DNA from: Bactericera cockerelli
Taxonomy: Eukaryota; Arthropoda; Insecta; Hemiptera; Triozidae
Assembly (NCBI GenBank): GCA_024516035.1
Contig: JAMCCL010000101.1
Location: forward strand, 1 to 64,000
Length of the DNA stretch: 64,000 nucleotides
Direction of reading: 5' to 3'
Shown: positions 23,901 through 35,900 of the stretch, piece by piece
Numbering within the stretch: position 1 is the stretch's first letter
How the letters are laid out: every line of letters begins with the position of its first letter
Notes under the pieces: generated by a model
Told to the model about the DNA's origin: nothing
The model's database searches: none
The model's input: the letters and a program-made list of their open reading frames with translations, nothing else
Program-made: the position numbers and the translations under genes

Positions 23901-26900
23901 ACCGGTGGGCACAGATAATGCAATCTTTTATATATTTTTGTACTCGCCCGTCCCAATTTTTTTTTTGCTGTTGTCATATTTGGAACACATACCCTAATTT
24001 GAAGCCGTCCCAACATACAAACTATAGAGTATAGGACCCGTCTCATACGTGTTAAAGGAAATCATGCATCAGATCATGCTCAGACGGCGTTTTTTGTTCA
24101 TAAATACGGCTGTAAGTCTGACTCTGCACAAGGGCCTAAAGTGTCCTTTAAAAAATAACAGTACGGAACACTGACACCCGTATTGATGAACAGCCAATTT
24201 CGTCTGAGCAATGTCTCAAGCAAGATATTGGCCAATAAAATGAATGGAAACTATGCTTTAGACCATGCTCAGACGACGTTTTCTGTTCATAAATACAGCT
24301 GTGAGGAGTGACTCACCCGAGGCTGCTCCTGTGCTTGGTGTTGAGGGAGTACAGGTTCATGTCCCGGATCTCCAGACTGTACCTCTGCTTGACGGCCCCC
24401 CCGCCCTCCTGCCAGGGCCCCCCCAGGCCCCCTGGGCCCTCCTGCCAGGGGCCCGGCCCGGCCAGGATGTTGTCCTTGGTGAGCGTGATGCGGCCCAGGT
24501 GGGCCACGAACACCTGGTGGGAGGAGGAGCTGCGGGGGAGAACACACACGGGCGAGTCCATGATCAGGTCCAGCCTGGGGGAGAGGGACAAGAGTCATAA
24601 TATAATTTTTTTTTTTTTTTTTTTTAAAGATGAGCGTTTCACAGCCGTTTTTATTTCGTAGCCATGAAACAGGAGCTACTGTAGACGCTTGTGGTCTGTG
24701 TTGTAGCCTGCCCATCCCGTAGTATGCCTCCCCTCTGATGGGCGAGAAGTGACACAATACTTCCCAATTAGGTGCTGGGTCAACACGAGCGCACTGGAAG
24801 GTATCCCTTACAAACAATTGTAACCAAACTAAGAATACAAATTTTTGGCGGCACGGGGGATCGAACCCGGGACCTTCCGCATGGCAAGCGAGTGCTTAAC
24901 CACTGAGCTAATCGCGCGCACTAATAATAATATCGCCTTATTTATACTGCCCGATAAGGACAATTAAAGTCCCATTACTCCAGCAGTAAGCCCAAGACAT
25001 ATTATTATGTGGTAAAAATCCCAAATGGGAGGATAATAACTTGTCATGTCCCGGCTGGGTTTGCCATGGTGCACTTATTCTAGAAGACCAGTGTCTCACT
25101 AGAGGACTATAAGAACAAACGTGATGAGCTGTAGGCGACTATTAAAAAGAAAGAAAGAAAAAATAGAAAAAAACAAACTAGCCAACCCTAATAAGCTAGG
25201 TTGTAGTTTTCCAAGGGTTCAATGGCTTATACGAAAAAGCCCAAGTTTTCTAGATTTACGATAGTTGATCGCACACAGAGACATGTGGTTCAGGATGAAC
25301 CAAATTTTCAACATAAGTTGTCTGGAGACCAACAGAGACTAAAGAGCCCCGTCACTTCTTCCATGGCCATGCCACAGCACCAGCACGGGGACATGGAAAG
25401 TAAAGCATTACCTTATGTTGATATTAGCGGTGGAGTAGTCACGGGGTGTGTTACAGCCGCAGGTATAGTTGGTATCCAGCTGTTCCGTGGATTGAGACCA
25501 GGAGAACCTGCGGTGGGTTTTCCGCGGCGTAGAGGTCACGTCTGACAGGGAACCATAGCGAGATATGCGGCCATTCATGGATAGTGACTGGGCCAGGGAC
25601 TCAGCTCTGTAGATGGATTATAAAATGTGCACTGGTAGTCAAGTGGTTAACGCGCTAGTCTGGTAATCCAGATAGTGAAGGGATCCGTTGGTTCGAATCC
25701 CACCCAGTGCAAGAATTTTTTCTCATTCATTTGAGTTTGTGACCACATAATAATAAGACTCTGAGGGTTAGGTGGTAGAAAATGCTTTGAGCATTAACCT
25801 CGCCTGGTGGTTACCTTCCACTAAAGAGTATTATTATTATTATAAAACATCTTGTATACAATAGAATAAATAGTTTTTACACTATAAAAATCTCAATATG
25901 TAGGAGTGAAACTACGAGATAAGAAAGGAAAAACTCACAAATTTAATAAGGTCAAGTTTAGACAGGTTTTAAGGGAAAAAAGTCAAACTTGGCTATAAGA
26001 GAAAAATTCCAAACTAAAATTAACCTCTGCTTACAGGAAAATAACCTCTTTATAAAAGAAACCTGGATATAAGAGAAAACTTCTCCGGTCCATTGAGTTT
26101 TCTTATATCCAGGTTCCACTGTACTTGTTACACCGAGAAGGCCCAAGACAGTTTAATTTTATTTACTCGATATTGTATTTTTCAACAGCCTTGTTGTAAT
26201 GGTCAAAACGAGCAGAAAAAAAACCAATAAAAGATTGGTTAGTAATATATTCAATAAAAGATTGGTTTTTTTTAATGAGTTTGTTTATGCTGTTGACGTA
26301 TTATACAAGAAAATTAAATCTAAGGTAGAGGAAGAGAAGTCTAGAGGGACGAATTCAAAAACCTCCCTTAAAATAGTGCCAGGTAGAAATCCTTTATTGT
26401 GGTCCTTGAATCCCCTAGGGATTCAAGGATAAACATCAATCAAGTCATACGATACAGAACGCATACCTCGTTTGAACCAATCCAATAGCCATTTCCGTGG
26501 CCGCGTTGCCAATGCTTCGCGCCAGATTGGAGAGATACTGGTTGAACTCTCTGGCGCAAGAGCTGAGCTCCACCAGGAAGCGGGCGGAGTGGGTGTACCA
26601 GACAGAGGCTAGCCTGATGTGGACGTTGGCGAAATCTGGAACACAATGTTATGGATACATACATATTTCAGTAGCTATAAGGCGCGGCCGGTGGAAAAAA
26701 ATTTTGGGGGTGCCGCCTCATAAACCGAGCTAAAATGGGATTTATGGAGTTTATCTTTCAGTATCTAAAGAATATGGGTTTGTTTTACCATGTCAAACAT
26801 TATAATTATGCATTATTTATTGTAGAACTATGTGATAATTTTCATTGTGTATGAGCGAGGACTTAAGAAAATCCTCTCTTTTTCTATTTCGTCTGGGGGT

Positions 26901-29900
26901 GCTGCAGTTCCGCAGCTCCTTAGCACCGGCCGCGTCTGATTTCAGTAGTTATCATATTTGTGTTAATCACTTTCGTGATATCATAACTACTACAACTCGC
27001 TTTACTCAATCAACGCTGAAACCGGGACTTGAACCACCGACCTCTAGGTTTCAAGTCCGCCGCCTTATCGATCAAGCTACTGAGGTCGGTTATTTCAGCA
27101 GACAATAGTTTCCCAGGGTTTATGGCTTATTTCAAAGCCTAAGCTCTCACGCGATAGCAGATTGCACGTAGAAACATGTATGTACTTCAGCAAGAGCAAA
27201 TTTAACTTAAGTGGCTCGAGATCATCACTCCCCCTAACTGTAGCCAAGCTGGGTCAATAACAACAACAGACAATATTGCAAAGTGCTCTCGGTAAAATGA
27301 TGACACTTGGATATTACAACATGCTAACATGTCATGTTTCTTTTAGTCATATTTAATTTTTGAATGCCTTTATGTTAGTTTCTTTTTTTTTTTTTGTTGA
27401 ATTTATCGGAAAATCTTGTATTGAAAGAATGAGTGATTATTAATGAATTTATATTTTTAACAATAGTGGTACATTCAGCTCACTTTCAAGATCATATAAA
27501 AAAACTTGTTTCTTACCATTAAATTCCAAGTATTTAACAAACAGAAAAAAATATATACAAAACAAACTTCTACATATTTTTTTTTCACATTATAGCAATT
27601 TATTTAAAAAGGTCTCACCTTCCACCAGCTCCTCCCTGAGCGGGCGTGTGATGCTGAAGGAGAAGGCCTGGGTGTCTATGGGGGCCGCCGGGGGGGCGGG
27701 GGAGGGGTCCGGCTTGGAGGCGCCCATGCGGTACAGATCCGCCGACAGTGCCTGGAAGAGGTCGCGGGGGCTGTTCTGGTGGGCGGCGGTGGCGGGGGGC
27801 GCAGGGGCGGGGGGCGTGGGCTCCACCAGGGGGTCCTGGCCCAGGCTGAGGATGCGCTGGTGGGTGCACCCCTCGGGCGTCAGGTCCAACACCTGCACCC
27901 CCCCTAGGGAGCCCTGTACTACTAGCTCCTCCCCTGGCACGGGAGAGAGGTATCATTAGTATCTAGTACAACTTCTCACTTGTCTGTTTATACTGATTAA
28001 AAAAACAACATATACCTACTTTAGGGTCCATTTTTGAAAATTTTGGTACATATCATACTCAAGATGAAAAAATAAATAAAAAATATCGAGGTGGACTGGC
28101 AGATAAAATCGTATATCGATAGGTGCTGCTTAAAAAATTAAAATGAAAAACAAGTCACAAAAAGAAAAAAAAATGGATAATCAGAACCAATACCTACTGA
28201 CTGCCGATGAGAGCAAATAAGCTCGAAACAGCTGTCCAGGTATGTTCTGATATTCATATACATGTGATACAACTTCTCACTTGTCTGTTTATACTGCTTT
28301 ATACTGATCGTATAACACGTGGAAAAATGAACAAAATTGAAATCAGAGCAAAAAAAATAATTATTTTAATTACAAGAACGAACACAGTACTTTCGATTAC
28401 TAACAACAGACACTCTCGGAAGTTAAACACAGATGAGGATTTTTTACTATTTTTTGGGTTTAGCGTCACTTGCATGGTCATATCACGACGGGGGTTCTAC
28501 CCTCCATTTGCTGGAAACTCACAAACCAGCTACTCAAATTTACCTCACCTAGCCTTAGTTTGGCCAGGAATAGCCAGCATCACGAGGGTTCAAATTTCAA
28601 TAGTAATTCATCCAAGTTTTAAACTCGCAGGTCTTTTCTAAACTTCAATGACAGAACGACCTAGTAGTTTTATTTCAATTATTTATTTCAATTCAATTAT
28701 AAGAACCTCGTTCTTATAATTGTATTTTGAAAATGGAATTTACAAGTTTAAATGGAACAAAAATAGTAATCATCGTTAAGATCAATATATTTTCTACAAA
28801 TTTCTAGATTTTAGTATCAGTCACGATGGACTTTGAACTATAGAGAGAAGAACGATTTTGCAACAAAAAAAATGTTGAAACTACTGGTGTTCACACCAAG
28901 TTATAGAAACCGAACGAAGCCATGACTCACCTACAGTGGCCTGCACTTTAGCCTCGCTCATGGTAGCGGTCGCTATCTTCTTCGCCACTATCACGTTATC
29001 CTTGGCCACTGCTCTCAGCAGAAGAACATTGAGTCGGTGAAAGTCGAAGGCCAGCTCTGTTCGCGTGGTGGTAGCAGACTTGCGGTCTCCGGGGTGTGAG
29101 TCTTTGGTGTGACCGCTGGAGGAAGGAACTTTGGTAGCTTTGGTTTGAGTAGAGGAGGTGGCAAGGGGAGGCGGGTCCTGGTCAGGGGTGGGGGGATCTG
29201 TAGGGAGACGGGTAAGAGCAAGTGTTAGTGGAATAATGTTTGTCTGAAGTGAGGATCTTGCTGGGGTGAGGAAGTGAAGTCTTGCTGGGGGACTGTAAAC
29301 AGGGAGTAGACCAGCAGTCTGGCTGGGGGACTATAAACAGGGTGTAGACCAGCAGTCTGGCTGGGGGACTGTAAACAGGGAGTAGACCAGCAGTCTGTCT
29401 GGGGGACTATAAACAGGGAGTAGACCAGCAGTCTGGCTGGCGGACTATAAACAGGGAGTAGACCAGCATTGGCTTGGTTCTTGGGGCCCTTGTCAATTAT
29501 TAGCCTCCTTGTAAAGACAGTGGTAGAAGTGCTGAGTCATTCCTCCACTGTCTGGCTACCATCGTTCACGATGACGCCACCCTATGATGATGAAGTGAGG
29601 ATTCAAAAGAAGTTTATTCAAAGCTTTTTTTTCTTATCATATTATTGTTAGATGTGATATCAAAATTACTGACACCACCACCGACCTCCGGTTCCGACTT
29701 TCCGAGTTCGCCGCTTTATCGATCAAGGTACTAAGGTCGGTACGAGGATTCGAAAGAAACAAACTTTCGAGATCTACAATAGTTTGTTTTGTTTTATCAG
29801 AGTTTAACGTCGTTTTTCAACTGCATGGTCAATGGTGAATTGGTCATACACGACGAGGGTTTTACCATCTATTCGCACGAAACTTACAAACCTGCTACCC

Positions 29901-32900
29901 ACATTGACCTCACCCAGCCTGGGTTGGGCCGGAATGCCAGCATCACGAAGTCTTCACCTCGCTGGACGTTGCTGAACTTCGGTGATCCTACAAGAACCGG
30001 TGCATTCAAAGCGCCATCGACCCTGGCTATCAACAATAGTAGATTTTTTTGGATATCTCAGTTTCAGAAGAATTATTCGAAAGAGGAACGTTCGTATATA
30101 ATATAGGTAGATACTTTTGTTACACGAAAACTTCTTCTAACTCTTTATGAACTGGGATGGTTTATAATATTGACGTTATGTTCTAGTCAGTGTCAATAAT
30201 AAGTATAGCAAAGTTTAGTGCTTGTGTGTAAGATCTTCTTCTGTCACAAACAAAAGGATCAAAAATACATAACAAGATAATTTATTGTACCAGGTTGTCA
30301 TATTTTGGGGAAACATTCCAAATGCATATGCAAAAAATAATAATAACTAGTTGGCTAGATTTTTTTCAATTATATTGTAAAATTACCTTTAAAGACAGGT
30401 CTATGGTGAGATCGTTTGGATTTCATCGGTGGGAAAACGCGCTTTGTAAAGCCCATGAGTTCCACAATTGTTTCTTGATTGGCTGAGGGAGAGTAAAAAA
30501 GCAGGAAAATTGTTATCTACTTCACTAAAATCAATTACAAATGAATCTGTGTTTAAATTTGTCCACCCTTTGAAAAATGAATAAAAAAATGAGTTTTTAA
30601 AAATGGCGAAAACATAAAATCTTACCATTGACTTATTTACTAAGGTTATAGCTTTATTTATGAAACAACAAACATATTAAAGTTGGTAGATAAAGTCCAG
30701 AGAGGGATTGGAAGGAAAAGTCCCAAGAATACTGGATGCATTCCCTCTCTGGATCGCCAAGGACAGGGATTGGTAGAGGTAGGTCTTGGCTTTAGTTACT
30801 ACTTCCATACATAATGTACATCAAATTTACAAAATAAACCAACAACTCTAAAATCAAATTTGAAAAATTAAAATAAAATTCCTAGGCTTCAATAATTAAC
30901 ACCAACTCCTCCGTTGATTCTAAAATCAATATAGAGAAAACCAAAGGTTATCTACATATCTATGTCTTTGACTCCAACTAGTTCAATATAGTGTTGAAGA
31001 AGGTTTAATTTAGAACAGATAACATAATAGAGAATCTTCGTACTATAATATAAGAAAAGTCCTGAACTCTGTGTTGGAATTGCATTCACCACCCTCTTAT
31101 TCTGTAGGAAATTCTACCTTTTTTTAGAAAGAGTATCATAAAAAATAATTATAATATTAAGCATCAAGCACGCCGGGAGGCGAGCTCTCGTCAAGAGTAA
31201 CGCGCCAGACGGTCTATATTAACACGAATTAGAGTTTGTATGTATTTTAATTCATTGTTTTAATCCATTTCCCGTTATAAACTTCATCAGCCGACCTCCG
31301 TGGCTCAGTGGTTAAGAGCATTTTTTGCTGACCCGGAGGTTGCGGGTTCGAATCCCGGCCGGAGCGGAAAATTCTGACCGAGTTTTTCGTTTCCGGAATG
31401 GCAAGGATGTAAAGGTAAAAGTGCCCTGAAGTAAAGCGAAAGCGGTTCCAGGGCACAATTACGTTTAAAAAAAAAAATCATGGACTCACCTATCACATCC
31501 AGGTTGTTGAAATGGATGGTGGCAATCTGGAGATTTTCCCGCTTGCTGTCCGGATCGCCCTCCTGCTGACTATCTTCAATGAAGATGACCTCGACAGAGA
31601 TGAGAGCTTCCGAGTTGAGAGGATCCAGTGGGGGTTTGGCGGAGAGGTTATGCAACAGTGGAGGAGACGCAATGCTGATGGGGGACACGGCTGGAAATAG
31701 TTAAATCCAAAAGTAGTAAGTAGGGGGCCGTCCCGAAGTAGGGAGATTTGTTGACCGTCGCTCCGCCACTCTGGTGGAGTGGCTTCTGACGACCCAAAAA
31801 CATTCGAGACAAGCGTACCGTTGTCTGCCGTGTGAACGGTCGAGGCTTAAGTGCCAGGTACATCCCGCAAGGGAAGCTCCACACGTCAAAGGGTCTTGTT
31901 CCCCGAGTAAGTAGGGAAATCGCTGTCGTTGCAAAAGAATATTATCGCTGGAGGTCTTGGTGCATTCAAAGTATTTTGCCGGCTTGCGTTAGCTCACATA
32001 ACTAACTGATCAAAGAGACAGACCATCATGGTGGTCTGGTAGTCAAGTGGTCAAGGCGCTGGTCTGGTAATCCAGGTAGCGTAGGGGTCCGTTGGTTCGA
32101 ATCCCACCCAGTGCATGCATTTTTCCTCATTAATTTGAGTTTGTAACCATATAATAATAAGACTCTGAGGGCTAGGTGGTAGAAAATGCTTTGAGCATTA
32201 ACCTCACCTGGTGGTGAATTTCCACTAAAGAGTGTTATTATTATCATGAGGCTTTCAATTCTGAAAACGGCTTAAGTGCCGGCTAACTTGTTTTCAAAGC
32301 ATGACACATTCATAATAATTTTAAAAAGGTTAAGGGCTGAACAATTTCAACACTTTTACTTTCAAGACTTTTCCAGGGAGACAACTAAAAACAGATATAA
32401 AAACTTATGGGTTTGATGGCAGAGATTGCCCCAGACAATAATCACGCCCTTTGTCAATACTATTCTGGTCAATAAAGAGTTATTATTATAAAAACGATGA
32501 GTGAATGATTTTAATAAGTTGCTTGTGGTTGGGAGGAAGAGCTCCACCAGAAGATCTAACAGTTATCATATTAAATTTGTGTTGATCACGATTACTCAAA
32601 CTTGCTTTACTAAATATAACTTTATGACTAAATATAACTAATATATAACTTTCCAGTGTAGGTATTTGAAAAAAAAAATTCTTGCATCACTTGGGACTCG
32701 AACCACCGACCTCCAGATTACAAATACGCCGTCTTATTTCCAACAAGCTACGGAGGTCGTTCAAGAAAAGCTTAGAAGAAATTTGAATAAAATTTTTCCA
32801 CTTACTATGCCGCAACTGATTACACTTACTATGCCTCTCTCAACCGAATGATGAGACATGCAAATGATATTTGAACATATTTTGCTGCTTTATCTTCTTC

Positions 32901-35900
32901 ATATTTTACATTTTTTATATTTAAATTTTCAACCGATGTAAATTGTTTGCATCGGTTTTTTTTGTTTGCATTCACCATTATTCTTTTAGAATTTAATGTT
33001 TTTATGACATGTTTATAATTTGTATAAAGGTATTGTACCGTCAATAAACATTATTATTATAAAATGAAACAGGGTACCTCGCGCGCAGTACTCCTGCACT
33101 GAGAGGGAGTGGAGTGCCTGGGTGAGAGCCACGGGGGAGGTGTTGCTCCTCCGCTGCAGGGAGGGGTCGGGGGACCCGGGGAGGTGGGGGAGGTGGGCTC
33201 ACTATCCCACAGGCTGCCGCTCACACTGTCCATGCTGAAACCAGAAGTAGCGACATTAAACATTATTGCATACTGGCTGAGTCTTATAAGGCGCTTACTT
33301 GATGTGCAGGAGTTCAAATACAACCCAAACATTGTTGTAAAACACTCGAGGAAATAATTAATAATAATATCGCCTTATTTATACTGCCCGATTAGGACTA
33401 TTAAAGTCCCATTATTCCAGCAGTAAGCCCAAGACATATTATTATGTGGTAAAAATCCCAAATGGGAGGAAAACTTATCATGTTCCGGCTGGGTTTCGAA
33501 CCCGCGACCTCTGGAACCTCTGGATTCACAGAGTGCCGCCTTTACCACTGAGCTACCGGGACAGACATTAAACATTATTGTACCTAGTCATACTGGCTGA
33601 GTAGTATAAGGCGCTTACTTGATGTGCAGGACTTCAAATCTAACCCAAACATTGTTGTAAAATACCCGAGGAAATAATTAAATTTAAAATATATTGAAAG
33701 TCAAAATTCTTCACAGTGGTCCTCATTCCTTAAGCTCCTCATCATTCAGAAAAATACTGTTGACCAAGACAATATGACGAAAGTTTATGTCGCCATTGTG
33801 GAGAATTGTTTAAGGGGGGGGACATCACACAAAAACTAAAAATTATATTTTGTACCTTACACAGCTACAAACTCACATAAAAGTTTCCCTTGTCAAGTTT
33901 CTATACTAATAGTTGGATAAACAACGCACAATTTAGACTGCGAGCCTTCAGTGCCTAATCATTGGGAAGTAGAGAAACACTTTAGAGTCAAGATGAATGA
34001 CCAACAAAAACTGTGGGCGCAAACTCAAAAGAGAGGATTTGTTCCCATCCCAAAGCAAGTCTGAGTGCTTCACTTATAGCTATTCCATCTGGACTTACCC
34101 CACATGCTTGTGACTGGCCAGCAGAAGTCTGGGTGCTTCACTTATAGCTATTCCATCTGGACTTACCCCACATGCTCATGACTGGCTAGCAGAAGTCTGG
34201 GTGCTTCACTTGTAGCTATTTCATCTGGACTTACCCCACATGCTTATGACTCGCCAGCAGAAGTCTGGGTGCTTCACTTGTAGCTATTCCATCTGGACTT
34301 ACCCCACATGCTTATGACCCCACATGCTTATGACTGGCCAGCAGAAGTCTGAGTGCTTCACTTATAGCTATTCCATCTGGACTTACCCCACATGCTTATG
34401 ACTGGCCAGCAGAAGTCTGGGTGCTTCACTTATAGCTATTCCATCTGGACTTACCCCACATGCTTATAACTAGCCAGCAGAAGACTTACCCCACATGCTT
34501 GTGACTGGCCAGCAGAAGCTCGAAGTCGGGTCCGAAGGTCTGCAGCGCGTCCACAAGCAGGAGACTATGCACGGACATGGACAGGCAGGTCATGTGGGAC
34601 CTCTGTGTGCACGAAGCCTTCACGCCTTGGACTTGCAGCTCGGCAACACTGCGGCCCCGCGATTGAACCTGCCGGAGGAAATGAAATGACAACAATGTAA
34701 ACTGTGGCGTAAATGAAATGACAACAATGTAAACTGTGGCGTCTGTGGCAATGGTTAAGTATTTATCAATCGTTAAGCCAACTGAGTGTAACATTCTGCT
34801 CAACGTTTCATGCTCCACTCTTTTTTAATATCAAATGAGATCGAACCCCACTGACTTTGCAACACTTCCAATTTAAAATTCGAGACAAAACGTTGCGCAG
34901 CGTTGCGCAACAATATGTTGTACTCAGTGGGATCCCGGTTTTACACTCCAAGAGGTAATATTAAATGAACACAACTGTTGACTCTTTAGTTTGTCAGGTT
35001 GGGGGATTGCCTTCATACAGTAAAATTGATTTTTTTTTTTATTATTATTATTAAGAAGCTTTAAGTAGACTAATTGAGGGTGATCATATCTACTGCCTAT
35101 TTTAACAAGTTAGTACCCCTGAAGAAATGCGAAAGCGGTTCCGGGGCACAATTACCTTTTTAAAAAAAAGTACGTTCTTTTATTGATGATAATTTGTTGA
35201 AAGTAGCACATTGCCGTGGCAACCACTACTGATGTCCTCACCTCCAGCTCCATATTATCAATGGTGAACTGCAGAACCACCAGCTTAGACTCCTCCAGGG
35301 CATCATCTATCGCCTCCTCAATCTCATGGTCCCGCCTGCTCGCCTCACAGTCCGAGGGTTCCGGGTTCGAGCCCGGCTCATCTTCTTTAAGAGGCGACCC
35401 TAGCGAGGATTCGGTCACCACACACAGCATGGTGCGAAGGGATGATATCTTCTGCTCGTTCACATGGACCGTAAGCTTGGGCAGATTCCCGGAGATGGTA
35501 AGGGAGGGATACTGAGGGTCCGTTGTGTACATGATTCGTCTATCGATCTAGAAAGTTAAATAATAATAATAATTCCGTGTCCGTGAGATAGGTATTGATA
35601 CCTAAATCACGGTGGTGAGAGTATTATATGGATGCCCAGATCCAATGTCTAGGCTCCTTTCATGTCCAAGAAAGTTAAATAAGACAGTTTGATTCATAAT
35701 TGTACATCATCTAATATCCAATACAACCAGAAAGTTTTTGTATATTTTTTTAAGCAAGTCTATTTTATGGCTGGGTTTGATTAACATTTGAAATTGAATA
35801 GGTAATAGAGTAGAAGATCGGAATCAAAAGTAACTTTTTAATTAAGTAAAAGGAAAAGTATAAACCTCCTTTACCTCGTATAGAACTTGAGGAACGGCAC

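Noticed and set aside
24265..24600. Plus-strand and alternate-frame ORFs over GC-rich exons 7, 9, 12, 19 and 22
   Set aside because: They are shadows of the GC-rich VPS13D exons on the opposite strand or in other frames.
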